Source: Methylotenera versatilis 79
GTDB lineage: Bacteria > Pseudomonadota > Gammaproteobacteria > Burkholderiales > Methylophilaceae
Direction: 5' to 3'
Assembly: GCF_000384375.1 (NCBI RefSeq)
Contig: NZ_ARVX01000001.1
Coordinates: 124,001-188,000 of the forward strand
DNA length: 64,000 nt
Shown here: piece by piece, positions 28,222 through 37,658 of the stretch
How positions within the stretch are numbered: position 1 is the stretch's first letter
Layout: the number at the start of each line of letters is the position of its first letter
The notes under the pieces: generated by a model
The model's database searches: none
Seen by the model: only the letters and a program-made list of their open reading frames with translations
Told to the model about the DNA's origin: nothing
Position numbers and translations under genes: made by a program

Positions 28222-28248
28222 TTAACGGCATTAAGTTAAGAAACTTTA
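28222..28248 (-). promoter_or_regulatory. Putative sigma-28 promoter toward flgA
   Basis: Minus-strand TAAAGTTT, 11-base spacer, GCCGTTAA (one mismatch to GCCGATAA). Predicted start near 28215, about 125 bases before flgA. It lies inside the flgB upstream region, so it could also interfere with flgB expression. Confidence 0.65.
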
Positions 28249-28271
28249 GCCTGGTTTACGGAGGTATCAGA

Positions 28272-28673
28272 ATGAATGCATTAGATGCGACACTGAATTT
28301 TCATCAATCTTCTTTACGCGTACGTGCACAGCGTCAGGAGCTGCTGGCAGCGAATATCGCCAATGCAGATACGCCTAATTACAAAGCCCGTGATATTGAT
28401 TTCAGCCAGGCAATGGCAGATGCCTTAAATGGCAATGATGCTAATAGTGCAACGCTTACCAATACCGCTACCCAGCACCTGCCCGGAAACGCACTGGAAA
28501 GCAGCTTGTCCCATGCGCTGTATCGCAAAGAAGTACAAAGCAGTATCGACGGCAACACGGTGGACATGGATGTAGAGCGAAACCAGTTTACGGATAACGC
28601 ACTGCGGTATGAAGCGAGCCTCACCATGCTGAACGCAAAAATCAAAGGTTTAATGAGCGCGATACAGGGTTAA
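28272..28673 (+). CDS. flgB: Proximal rod protein FlgB
   Basis: Rod subunit, 133 residues. The N-terminal rod/hook family motif is visible as LLAANIANADTPNYKARDIDF, and the C-terminal helix (MDVERNQFTDNALRYEASLTML) matches FlgB. GGAGG lies upstream of the ATG. First gene of the flgBCDEFGHIJ operon. Confidence 0.97.
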   Translation: MNALDATLNFHQSSLRVRAQRQELLAANIANADTPNYKARDIDFSQAMADALNGNDANSATLTNTATQHLPGNALESSLSHALYRKEVQSSIDGNTVDMDVERNQFTDNALRYEASLTMLNAKIKGLMSAIQG

Positions 28674-28718
28674 AGCCTAAAAGACTAAACCCCAGTTCGA
28701 AAATTACGAGGATTTTTT

Positions 28719-29126
28719 ATGTCTTTATTGAATGTATTTAATATCGCCGGATCTGCCATGAGCGCGCAGTCGCAGCGTCTCAATGTAGTAGCCAGTAATT
28801 TAGCGAACGCTGACAGCACTACGGGCGTCAATGGCCAGCCATATAAGGCAAAGCAAGTCATGTTCAGTGCCGTGCAGATGAACTCAGCGGATGCACAGGG
28901 CGTGAAAGTCTCTCAAGTAATCGAAGATACCGCGCCACCGAAAATGGTGTATGACCCCAAGCACCCTGAAGCGGATGAAAATGGTTATGTGGCCATGCCC
29001 AATGTGAATGTCACTGAGGAAATGGTCAATATGATTTCTGCATCACGCGCTTACCAAAACAATGTAGACACCATGAATGCCGCAAAAAGCATGCTTCTAA
29101 AAACACTCACTATTGGCCAAAACTAA
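28719..29126 (+). CDS. flgC: Proximal rod protein FlgC
   Basis: Rod subunit, 135 residues, with the flagellar basal body rod motif ([19 protein letters not shown]) and the C-terminal [31 protein letters not shown] helix. The 45-bp spacing after flgB and an AGGA-like site before the ATG are consistent with cotranscription. Confidence 0.97.
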   Translation: MSLLNVFNIAGSAMSAQSQRLNVVASNLANADSTTGVNGQPYKAKQVMFSAVQMNSADAQGVKVSQVIEDTAPPKMVYDPKHPEADENGYVAMPNVNVTEEMVNMISASRAYQNNVDTMNAAKSMLLKTLTIGQN

Positions 29127-29162
29127 CCGGGCAAGTTAACCGGTAAAACTCGGGAAATTTAT

Positions 29163-29834
29163 ATGACGACCATACAAAACAACACGGTTTCGCAAACGTT
29201 GCTTAACACCATGAATCCGGCAAAAACTGCCGCCTCTGCAGCAGACGCGGCCCAAGACCGATTTATGACTTTATTAGTCACCCAGATGAAAAACCAGGAT
29301 CCGCTTAATCCGATGGATAACGCGCAAATGACCAGTCAGCTTGCACAGCTTTCTACAGTAACGGGCATTGATAAGCTTAATAATACGATGCAATCACTCA
29401 TCAGCAATGTGCAATCCAGCCAGACCTTTCAAGCCACGGGTATGATTGGTCGCAATGTGATGGTGCCAGGAAACAGCCTATGGTTGAGCGAAAACGCCAG
29501 TTACTTTGGGGTCGACCTGCCGGCCGATGTCGACCAACTTACCGTGTCAATTAAAGATGCTGCAGGTAGCCTGGTTAAGGAAGTCAATCTGGGTCCGCAA
29601 AAAGCCGGCATTTTGCCTTTGTCATGGAATGGTTTTAACGATGCCGGCAATAGCTTGAATGACGGCAAATACACATTCGAAGTCAATGCCAAAGTGGCAG
29701 GCCAGTCAGCCAGCGCAACCTCACTCAGTTATGATCAAGTTGTGGGCATCAACAACGGCAGCTTAGGCATCGAACTCAATCTTCAATCACTTGGCACGGT
29801 CAACATGAGCCAAATCAAGCAAATCCAGAATTAA
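29163..29834 (+). CDS. flgD: Hook assembly scaffold FlgD
   Basis: FlgD caps the growing hook and is discarded later. The 223-residue protein has the N-terminal FlgD signature (FMTLLVTQMKNQDPLNPMDNAQMTSQLAQLSTVTGI) and the C-terminal FlgD Ig-like / tudor-like domains. Length matches the family. Confidence 0.97.
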   Translation: MTTIQNNTVSQTLLNTMNPAKTAASAADAAQDRFMTLLVTQMKNQDPLNPMDNAQMTSQLAQLSTVTGIDKLNNTMQSLISNVQSSQTFQATGMIGRNVMVPGNSLWLSENASYFGVDLPADVDQLTVSIKDAAGSLVKEVNLGPQKAGILPLSWNGFNDAGNSLNDGKYTFEVNAKVAGQSASATSLSYDQVVGINNGSLGIELNLQSLGTVNMSQIKQIQN

Positions 29835-29854
29835 CTTATCATTAGGAGAGCAAC

Positions 29855-31090
29855 ATGAGTTTTCAACAAGGTTTAAGTGGTTTAAATGCTGCCAGCAAAA
29901 GTCTGGAAGTGATTGGCAATAACGTAGCCAATGCCAACACCGTCGGCTTCAAGCAATCGCAAGCCCAATTTGCGGATGTGTTCGCCAGCTCCTTAACCGG
30001 TAGCGGTTCGTCACAAATTGGTATCGGTACTCAAGTCGCTAAAGTACAACAGCAATTTACGCAGGGCAATGTCACCAATTCCAATAATCCTTTAGATATA
30101 GCAATTAATGGCGGCGGCTTCTTTCGCTTGAGCGATAACGGCACAACCACCTATACACGCAATGGTCAGTTCCAATTGGATAAACAAGGTTTTATTGTAA
30201 ATGCGCAAGGTAAAAACCTCACCGGCTATACCATGGTAAATGGAGTGCTCTCCACCGGTAGTACAGCAAACCTGCAGATCAGCACGGCAAATCTGGCGCC
30301 ACAATCAACCACCGCTGTGGGCGGTTTGTTTAACTTGGACTCCAGAGGCACTGCCCTAGTCTCCGCAAATTTCGACCCGACTGACCCAACCACTTACCAT
30401 CACTCGACTTCGATTAACATATACGACAGCTTAGGTAATAGTCATATCCTGCAAAACTTCTTTGTGAAAACCGATGCCGGTGCATGGGACGTTTATACCA
30501 CTGCGGATGGCAACCCGATCACCTACACTCCACCAAGTGCGCCAGTTGCTACGGCGAGTATGGTGTTTAACGGTTCTGGCTTAGGCCCAACCGTTACGCC
30601 AGCGGTTCCCACGGTGAGCATTCCCGTCGATACCGGGGCTACAACACCTTTTAATATCACGCTCGATTTTTCACAAAGCACGCAACATGGTTCAAATTTC
30701 AGTGTAAATAGCCTCTCGCAGGATGGTTATACCTCAGGCCGGTTATCAGGTTTCAACTTTAGCAGTGACGGCACAATCGTTGGTCGCTACACAAACGGTC
30801 AATCTGCAACATTAGGCCAAGTAGTATTAGCCAATTTCACAAACCCGAATGGATTGCAATCGCTAGGCAACAATGCTTGGGCGGAAACTGCTGATTCTGG
30901 CCCGTCTTTAGTCGGTATGCCTAACACCGGAAACTTGGGCGTTTTGCAATCAAGTGCAGTTGAAGACTCTAACGTGGACCTGACCGCAGAGCTCGTCAAC
31001 ATGATTACGGCACAGCGTATTTACCAAGCCAATGCTCAAACCATCAAAACGCAAGACCAAGTGTTACAAACACTTGTGAACCTTAAGTAG
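29855..31090 (+). CDS. flgE: Flagellar hook protein FlgE
   Basis: Hook subunit, 411 residues. N-terminal MSFQQGLSGLNAASKSLEVIGNNVANANTVGFK and C-terminal SNVDLTAELVNMITAQRIYQANAQTIKTQDQVLQTLV form the D0/D1 coiled coils, with a central variable domain between. Ribosome site AGGAG upstream. Size is close to E. coli FlgE. Confidence 0.97.
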   Translation: MSFQQGLSGLNAASKSLEVIGNNVANANTVGFKQSQAQFADVFASSLTGSGSSQIGIGTQVAKVQQQFTQGNVTNSNNPLDIAINGGGFFRLSDNGTTTYTRNGQFQLDKQGFIVNAQGKNLTGYTMVNGVLSTGSTANLQISTANLAPQSTTAVGGLFNLDSRGTALVSANFDPTDPTTYHHSTSINIYDSLGNSHILQNFFVKTDAGAWDVYTTADGNPITYTPPSAPVATASMVFNGSGLGPTVTPAVPTVSIPVDTGATTPFNITLDFSQSTQHGSNFSVNSLSQDGYTSGRLSGFNFSSDGTIVGRYTNGQSATLGQVVLANFTNPNGLQSLGNNAWAETADSGPSLVGMPNTGNLGVLQSSAVEDSNVDLTAELVNMITAQRIYQANAQTIKTQDQVLQTLVNLK

Positions 31091-31122
31091 CTTGATGATT
31101 AGGCTCGCATAAGGGGAATGAT

Positions 31123-31863
31123 ATGGATCGTATGATTTACACCGCCATGACCGGCGCGAAGCATATTCTGGATCAGCAGGCCACTAATTCACATAACCTT
31201 GCCAATGCCACATCGACTGGTTTTCGGGCGCAAATCGACAGCTTTAGGTCGATGCCTGTCATGGGTGAGTCGTTGGCCACGCGCACACTGGTGGTAGATT
31301 CTACAATTGGGGCGGATATGACACCGGGCGCCATTCAATCTACCGGGCGCGATTTGGATGTTGCCATTCAAGGCAAGGGCTGGTTTGCGGTCCTGCGGGA
31401 TGATGGCACTGAAGCTTATACCCGCAATGGTTCATTCAAAGTCAATGAAAACGGGCAATTACAAACCGCTGCTGGATTAAATGTGCAAGGCGATGGCGGT
31501 CCAGTCAGCATTCCACCTGACTCTATGATCTCTATTGGCAAAGATGGCACGATTTCAGCTATTTCAGAAGTCACGCCTTCTGCCGCACCAAATGTGGTGG
31601 GTCGCCTTAAGCTCGTGAATCCGGAAGAGGCCAGTATGGTCCGCGCCGATGATGGACTTTTCAATACTGCAGATGGCGAAGCGGATGCCGATGCCACCGT
31701 TACTGTAGTGCAAGGCTCACTAGAAGGCAGCAACGTTAACGTGATTGACGCTATGGTGAATATGATCAGCCTTGCCCGCCAATTTGATTCACAAATGAAA
31801 CTGATGCAAACCGCTGAGAATAACGCGAATAAAGCCAGTCAGCTCTTCAATTTGACTGCGTAA
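31123..31863 (+). CDS. flgF: Proximal rod protein FlgF
   Basis: Rod subunit, 246 residues, with MDRMIYTAMTGAKHILDQQATNSHNLANATSTGFR at the N-terminus and the rod/hook C-terminal NVNVIDAMVNMISLARQFDSQMKLMQT. Follows flgE by 32 bp. Confidence 0.97.
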   Translation: MDRMIYTAMTGAKHILDQQATNSHNLANATSTGFRAQIDSFRSMPVMGESLATRTLVVDSTIGADMTPGAIQSTGRDLDVAIQGKGWFAVLRDDGTEAYTRNGSFKVNENGQLQTAAGLNVQGDGGPVSIPPDSMISIGKDGTISAISEVTPSAAPNVVGRLKLVNPEEASMVRADDGLFNTADGEADADATVTVVQGSLEGSNVNVIDAMVNMISLARQFDSQMKLMQTAENNANKASQLFNLTA

Positions 31864-31947
31864 GCCATGCATTAATATGGTCTCAATGCAGCAATTTATT
31901 CAAGATTAACCTTCGCCTCAGGCGAGGTGTTGAAAAAAGGAAGCACC

Positions 31948-32730
31948 ATGATTCGCTCACTATGGATTTCAAAAACCGGTCTGGACGCACAACAAACGCA
32001 GATGGATGTGATTGCCAATAACTTGGCAAACGTCAGCACGAATGGCTTCAAGCGCGCACGCGCTGTGTTTGAAGACTTGCTATATCAAAACATCCGTCAG
32101 CCTGGCGCGCAAACTTCTCAGCAAACCCAGTCACCCTCAGGCTTACAGCTCGGTACCGGTGTGCGCCCCGTTGCGACTGAACGCGTTTTTACCCAAGGTA
32201 ACTTACAGCAAACAGGCAATGATAAAGATGTCGCTATACAAGGCACAGGATTCTTCCAAATCCTGTTACCAGATGGCAGCACTGCCTATACACGGGATGG
32301 TTCATTCCAGATAGATAGTCAAGGCCAGCTAGTAACCTCTAGCGGATTTGCCGTACAGCCCGCCATTACCATTCCCGCCAACGCGGAAAGTATGTCAATC
32401 GGAAGGGACGGCACAGTTTCTATTACCCAAGCGGGATCGGCACAGACAACCCAAGTGGGGACTTTGCAACTTTCTACATTCATTAATCCGGCTGGATTAT
32501 TAGCCAGAGGTGAGAATCTTTATACAGAAACGGCAGCTTCAGGTGCACCTAGCACGAATGCGCCCGGTAGTAATGGCGCAGGTTTGTTATCCCAAGGTTA
32601 TGTTGAGACATCAAACGTCAATGTGGTGGAAGAACTGGTGAATATGATTCAAACGCAGCGTGCTTATGAGATTAACAGCAAAGCTATCACGACCTCTGAC
32701 CAGATGTTACAAAAGCTTTCTCAAATGTAA
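31948..32730 (+). CDS. flgG: Distal rod protein FlgG
   Basis: Distal rod subunit, 260 residues, the same length as E. coli FlgG. I chose ATG 31948, which has AAGGAAG four bases upstream and gives [16 protein letters not shown]; an upstream in-frame start at 31927 adds residues that are not part of the family. C-terminal [33 protein letters not shown] is typical. Confidence 0.97.
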   Translation: MIRSLWISKTGLDAQQTQMDVIANNLANVSTNGFKRARAVFEDLLYQNIRQPGAQTSQQTQSPSGLQLGTGVRPVATERVFTQGNLQQTGNDKDVAIQGTGFFQILLPDGSTAYTRDGSFQIDSQGQLVTSSGFAVQPAITIPANAESMSIGRDGTVSITQAGSAQTTQVGTLQLSTFINPAGLLARGENLYTETAASGAPSTNAPGSNGAGLLSQGYVETSNVNVVEELVNMIQTQRAYEINSKAITTSDQMLQKLSQM

Positions 32731-32800
32731 TCACGATATGATGAATTTTTTAAAAATCGAATTGAACATGTTGAAGCACTTTCTCAGCAATATCGGAAAG

Positions 32801-33514
32801 ATGTCAGCTAATGTTACCCATTACGCCTCAAAATCTCCATGTGATGTGTTAGCTGGCTATCGTCTTATTGCTCGTTTTATCCTAGGTGCAAGTGTAGTCG
32901 CCATGTGCAGTTGCGCGGTGACACCCGATACTTCAGTCAAACAACCGATGACGGCAAAAGCTGGTTATATACCACTAGAAGCTAAAAATGGTGGCATTTT
33001 CAATAATGCCGCGTACAAACCGCTCTTTGAAGATCGTCGCGCACGCGCAATCGGTGACATTATCACCATCATGATTACCGAAAATACAGCAGCATCAAAA
33101 CAAGGTTCTAGTTCGGCCAGCAAAACTGGCAGCATTGATGCATCTGCCGGGGTATTCATGGGTAATGTTGTACCCAATTCATCTTTCACTGCAGCGAACA
33201 GCAATAAGCATGAAGATAAATCCGCACTAAACTCTGGAAATACTTTCAGCGGGACGCTCTCTGTCACGGTGATTGATGTGCTTGCGAATGGCAATTTAGT
33301 GGTCAGTGGCGAAAAACAAATTGCCCTGGATAAAGGCAATGAGTTTGTACGTTTCTCAGGGGTTGTCAACCCCGACTACATCAAGTTAGGCAACGTAGTG
33401 CCCTCTTCCCAAGTTGCGGACGCACATATCGAATACCGCACTAATAGCCGCATTGACGCTGCGCAGGTCGCTTCCATTCTAACGCGATTCTTTTTAAGCT
33501 TTATTCCGCTATAA
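32801..33514 (+). CDS. flgH: L-ring lipoprotein FlgH
   Basis: FlgH is the outer-membrane L-ring subunit. From ATG 32801 it has 237 residues, close to the E. coli 232. The core (YKPLFEDRRARAIGDIITIMITENTAASK; FSGTLSVTVIDVLANGNLVVSGEKQIAL; FVRFSGVVNPDYI) is canonical. The lipid-attachment cysteine is probably C38 in CSCAVTP, matching GCAWIP of E. coli, but the lipobox (MCSC) is atypical. The start is uncertain: in-frame ATGs at 32738 and 32768 exist, none with a strong ribosome site. Confidence 0.92.
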   Translation: MSANVTHYASKSPCDVLAGYRLIARFILGASVVAMCSCAVTPDTSVKQPMTAKAGYIPLEAKNGGIFNNAAYKPLFEDRRARAIGDIITIMITENTAASKQGSSSASKTGSIDASAGVFMGNVVPNSSFTAANSNKHEDKSALNSGNTFSGTLSVTVIDVLANGNLVVSGEKQIALDKGNEFVRFSGVVNPDYIKLGNVVPSSQVADAHIEYRTNSRIDAAQVASILTRFFLSFIPL

Positions 33515-33518
33515 CGAG

Positions 33519-34643
33519 ATGAGTATGCGCATCGGAACGATAAACAGTAAAGTAATGCATGTCTTTTTGCTATTTAGCCTATTATTTGCAAGTCCGGTAT
33601 TTGCCGAGCGACTTAAAGATATGGCCTCGATTCAGGGAGTACGGAGTAATCAACTGATCGGCTACGGCTTAGTAGTGGGTTTGGATGGCACCGGTGACCA
33701 AACGACCCAAACACCTTTTACCGTACAAAGCATCATTAGCATGATGCAGCAAATGGGCGTTAATCTGCCCCTAGGCACTAATCTGCAATTGAAGAATGTT
33801 GCGGCTGTCATGGTCACGAGCGCCCTACCCGCGTTTGCTCAAGCCGGGCAAACATTGGATGTCACGGTTTCATCCATGGGTAACGCAAAAAGTTTGCGCG
33901 GCGGCACCTTGCTCATGACACCATTAAAAGGCGCCGATAACCAGATTTATGCCATGGCGCAAGGTAATCTCGTTGTAGGAGGTGTAGGCGCCTCTGCGAA
34001 TGGCAGCAAAACTCAAATCAATCATTTAGGCGTTGGTCGAATTTCTTCAGGTGCGACTGTAGAACGCTCACTTCCCAACCCCATCGCTCAGCATGGCACC
34101 ATCAATCTTGAGCTCAATGAATCAGATTTTTCTACCGCAAGCATAGTTGCTGATGCGATTAATGCACGATTTGGCAATGACACTGCGACTCCAGAGAATG
34201 GTCGCGTCATCCGTGTACAAACACCGGCCAACATTCAAGACCGCGTTGCTTTCTTGGGAAAATTGGAATCCATTAATGTCATGCCAGCCAAGGGTGGCGC
34301 GAAAATAATCCTAAATGCGCGTACAGGTTCAGTGGTAATGAATCAGGCAGTTATGTTAGAAAGTTGTGCGGTATCTCATGGCAATTTATCCGTGGTCATC
34401 AATACCGCACCAGTAATCAGCCAACCCGGTCCGTTTTCAGAGGGTAGAACGGTTTCTACACAAGTCTCCCAAATTGAAATCAACAATGCACCCGGCAAAG
34501 TATTGATGCTTCCTAGCGCAGTTTCTTTGTCCGATGTGGTGAAAGCATTGAACGCGATAGGTGCAACACCGCAAGACTTGCTGGCCATTCTGCAGGCAAT
34601 GAAAGCATCCGGTTCATTAAAAGCCGAGCTTGAGATTATTTAA
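33519..34643 (+). CDS. flgI: P-ring protein FlgI
   Basis: FlgI is the periplasmic P-ring subunit. The 374-residue protein has a signal peptide ending near SPVFAE (about residue 29), then the canonical start RLKDMASIQGVRSNQLIGYGLVVGLDGTGD. It follows flgH by 4 bp. Two close ATGs (33519, 33525) are both possible starts. Confidence 0.97.
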   Translation: MSMRIGTINSKVMHVFLLFSLLFASPVFAERLKDMASIQGVRSNQLIGYGLVVGLDGTGDQTTQTPFTVQSIISMMQQMGVNLPLGTNLQLKNVAAVMVTSALPAFAQAGQTLDVTVSSMGNAKSLRGGTLLMTPLKGADNQIYAMAQGNLVVGGVGASANGSKTQINHLGVGRISSGATVERSLPNPIAQHGTINLELNESDFSTASIVADAINARFGNDTATPENGRVIRVQTPANIQDRVAFLGKLESINVMPAKGGAKIILNARTGSVVMNQAVMLESCAVSHGNLSVVINTAPVISQPGPFSEGRTVSTQVSQIEINNAPGKVLMLPSAVSLSDVVKALNAIGATPQDLLAILQAMKASGSLKAELEII

Positions 34644-34657
34644 CTTAAATATATCAC

Positions 34658-35587
34658 ATGATTGATTCGAACCTTACCGGCAAACTGGCGATTGATGCGA
34701 ACAGCTTAAGCGACTTAAAAATCGCGTCTAAAGACAATTCGCCCGCCTCTGTAAAAGCTGTGGCTTCGCAGTTTGAAGCCATGTTTGTCAACATGATGTT
34801 GAAAAGTATGCGTGATGCCACACCGCAAGAAGGCATGTTTGATAACGAGCAGACTAAGACGTTTACAGCGATGCTCGATCAGCAGTTGAGCCAAAATATC
34901 GCATCGCATGGTGTTGGCCTTGCAGACATATTAACGCGTCAATTAACCCGTGCGTCTCACTCTAAACCGGGTGACCTGCCTTTCGCAGAAACTAAAGGGA
35001 TAGTGCCGCAAAGCAATACTGATGTCGAAATTGGCGGGTCGAATTTACATTCATTAAAAAAATTACCTGCTAATACTATAAATCCAGTTGAGCGTACAAG
35101 TAGTAACGTTTCGCCAACACAGCTATCGCCTGGCAATGCGCTTTCATTCAAAAATCGGGTAGCTAGCCATGCAGAACAAGTGAGCCGTGAGACGGGAATA
35201 CCCGCCCATTTCATGATTGGTCAAGCCGCACTGGAAAGCGGTTGGGGAAAACGCGAGATTAAAGGCTCGGATGGCACATCAAGCCATAATTTATTTGGAA
35301 TCAAAGCCAATGCATCGTGGAAAGGTAAAGTCGTGGAAGCCATGACTACGGAGTACGTAAATGGTATCAAACAGAAACGTATCGAAAAATTTAGAGCATA
35401 TGATTCTTACGCGGAAACTTTTCAGGACTTTGCTAAGTTAATGAAAAATAACCCGCGCTATGAGCGAGTGATGGCGAACTTGGATAATGTGAATAATTAT
35501 GCCGCGGCAATCCAAAAATCTGGCTACGCGACAGATCCCAATTATGCCAGTAAGTTAATCAGCGTCGTTAATAAGGTTGCAGTGTAA
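34658..35587 (+). CDS. flgJ: Rod cap and muramidase FlgJ
   Basis: FlgJ caps the rod and cuts peptidoglycan for its passage. The 309-residue protein has the N-terminal rod-binding domain (SQFEAMFVNMMLKSMRDA; about 30-95), a linker, and a C-terminal glucosaminidase domain (about 160-309) with the catalytic glutamate E193 in QAALESGWGKRE. This is the two-domain form of beta- and gammaproteobacteria. Confidence 0.96.
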   Translation: MIDSNLTGKLAIDANSLSDLKIASKDNSPASVKAVASQFEAMFVNMMLKSMRDATPQEGMFDNEQTKTFTAMLDQQLSQNIASHGVGLADILTRQLTRASHSKPGDLPFAETKGIVPQSNTDVEIGGSNLHSLKKLPANTINPVERTSSNVSPTQLSPGNALSFKNRVASHAEQVSRETGIPAHFMIGQAALESGWGKREIKGSDGTSSHNLFGIKANASWKGKVVEAMTTEYVNGIKQKRIEKFRAYDSYAETFQDFAKLMKNNPRYERVMANLDNVNNYAAAIQKSGYATDPNYASKLISVVNKVAV

Positions 35588-35617
35588 TGTGCATAGTAAA
35601 TTTATTGCATTACCACC

Positions 35618-35644
35618 TAAAGTTTCTCATTTTTTTGCCGACAT
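35618..35644 (+). promoter_or_regulatory. Sigma-28 promoter of flgK-flgL
   Basis: Plus-strand TAAAGTTT, 11-base spacer, GCCGACAT (six of eight -10 bases match GCCGATAA). Predicted start near 35651, about 24 bases before flgK. Confidence 0.8.
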
Positions 35645-35674
35645 AGTCTTATACACGTAGAAAGAGTCTAATCA

Positions 35675-37624
35675 ATGGCATCTAATATTCTAAGCATCGG
35701 GCAAAGCGCACTTTCTGCAGCACAAGTGGGTATTAGCACGACCGGCCACAATATTGCAAATGCTTCTACCCCGGGCTACTCTCGGCAAGTGGTCATTCAA
35801 AGCGCTGCAAATGCCCAAAATTTCGGCTATGGCTATGTAGGTCAAGGGACTCAAGTAAGCGCAATACAGCGCATCTATAGCGAAGTGTTAGCGCGTCAGG
35901 TAGTCAGTGCACAATCAACGAGTAGTTCTTTAGCCACATACCACACGCAAATGGTGCAGATTGATAATATGCTGTCGGATTCTGCAGCGGGTCTTTCACC
36001 TGCCCTGCAAGATTTTTTCAACAGCATTCAAACACTGACCAGCAACCCTGGCGATTCCGCTACCAGGCAAGCAGCTTTATCCTCTGCCGAATCGTTGGTA
36101 GACCGTTTTCATAGTATCGGCGATCGGTTAAGTGCGTTAGGTGAAAGCGTGAATTCGCAGCTTACTGCTGGCGTCAATGAAATCAATGCTTACGCAAAAT
36201 CGATTGCAAAACTGAATGATGTCATTGAAAAATCTTACGGCACGCATAACTCCCCGCCAAACGACTTACTCGATCAGCGTGACCACCTTGTTTTAGAGTT
36301 AAGTAAACTCGTTAAAACCACTGTAGTGAATCAGGATGGCGGTAAGTACAACCTGTTCATCGGCAGCGGTCTGCCACTGGTAGTTGGCACACAGACATTC
36401 GAATTGACAACAGCCAACTCACCCACGGATGGCGGACGTCTTGATGTCGCATATGTGGCCAATGGCAAGACTACTTTGTTAAGCCCCAATAGTATGTCCG
36501 GCGGTATATTAGGCGGTTTATTGGAATTCCGTGAGCAGTCGCTAGATCCGATTAAAAACCAGCTGGGTTTGATTGCGGTGACAGTCGCACAAACCTTTAA
36601 CGAGCAGCACGCACAAGGGCTAGATGCACTGGGCAAACCGGGTGGGAATTTCTTTGCGCCGCCAGTGCCATTGGTAACACAAAATGTAGCCAATGCGGGT
36701 AACGCAACTATTACGAGTCAGATTGCCGATACGCGTGCACTGACCAGTAGTGATTACAAGCTAAAATTTGATGGCAGCAATTACACAATCGCCCGCTTGA
36801 GTGATAATCAGACTCAGACGTTTGCAAGTTTACCGCAAACCATCGATGGCATCATAATACAAATAAGTGCCGGCGCTATGCAGGCAGGTGATAACTTCCT
36901 TATTCAACCCACGGTGAATGGGGCTGCAGATCTAAAACTCGTCATCTCCAATACAGCCAAAATCGCCGCAGGCGCCCCAGTCATGAGTGCCGCAAACGCG
37001 ACGACCAATACAGGCACTGGCAGCATCAGCGGAATAACCGTCAGTACTGCTTATGCAGCAGCCCCATTAGGCGCGCCTGTCACACTCAGTTATAACAGTG
37101 GCACCAATACATTATCGGGATTCCCTGCGGGGGAAGCAGTTACGGTTACCACGGCGGGTGTCAGCACAACCTACCCGGCTGGCACGCCAGTGCCATATAC
37201 CAGCGGCGATACGATCGAATTCGCAGGCGTTAAACTCCAGGTGACTGGCGCAATCGCCAATGGTGATCAATTTACATTGACGCCTAACACCAACAGTGCC
37301 AACGGCGATAATCGCAATGCCTTGCAACTTGCAGGCTTGCAAACCAGTAGCTTTATGGCAAATGGTACGAGTACTTACGAAGGTGCTTTCAACCAGCTGG
37401 TTTCATTAGTGGGCAACAAGACTCGTGAATTACAAGTAACCAGTAAAGCAGAGAATCAAATGCTGACTCAAGCAATTGCCGCTCAGGAGTCCGAATCAGG
37501 CGTCAATTTAGATGAAGAAGCGACCAACCTTTTGCGCTACCAACAGGCTTATCAGGCCGCCGGCAAGATGATGCAGATTGCCAGTCAGTTATTCGATGTA
37601 CTCCTTACCATAGGTAGACAATAA
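35675..37624 (+). CDS. flgK: Hook-filament junction protein 1 FlgK
   Basis: FlgK is the first junction protein between hook and filament. The 649-residue protein has N-terminal AQVGISTTGHNIANASTPGYSRQ and C-terminal SGVNLDEEATNLLRYQQAYQAAGKMMQIASQLFDVLL coiled coils. The long central insert (about 330-560, rich in T, G, A, S) makes it somewhat longer than E. coli FlgK (547). Confidence 0.96.
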   Translation: MASNILSIGQSALSAAQVGISTTGHNIANASTPGYSRQVVIQSAANAQNFGYGYVGQGTQVSAIQRIYSEVLARQVVSAQSTSSSLATYHTQMVQIDNMLSDSAAGLSPALQDFFNSIQTLTSNPGDSATRQAALSSAESLVDRFHSIGDRLSALGESVNSQLTAGVNEINAYAKSIAKLNDVIEKSYGTHNSPPNDLLDQRDHLVLELSKLVKTTVVNQDGGKYNLFIGSGLPLVVGTQTFELTTANSPTDGGRLDVAYVANGKTTLLSPNSMSGGILGGLLEFREQSLDPIKNQLGLIAVTVAQTFNEQHAQGLDALGKPGGNFFAPPVPLVTQNVANAGNATITSQIADTRALTSSDYKLKFDGSNYTIARLSDNQTQTFASLPQTIDGIIIQISAGAMQAGDNFLIQPTVNGAADLKLVISNTAKIAAGAPVMSAANATTNTGTGSISGITVSTAYAAAPLGAPVTLSYNSGTNTLSGFPAGEAVTVTTAGVSTTYPAGTPVPYTSGDTIEFAGVKLQVTGAIANGDQFTLTPNTNSANGDNRNALQLAGLQTSSFMANGTSTYEGAFNQLVSLVGNKTRELQVTSKAENQMLTQAIAAQESESGVNLDEEATNLLRYQQAYQAAGKMMQIASQLFDVLLTIGRQ

Positions 37625-37658
37625 TTTTAGTGCTAACGAATAGCATGAAGGAGTTAAC

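Noticed and set aside
28090-28271. Small frame at 27967-28239 between flgA and flgB
   Set aside because: It overlaps the flgA start antisense and has no ribosome site; the gap is better explained as a divergent control region.
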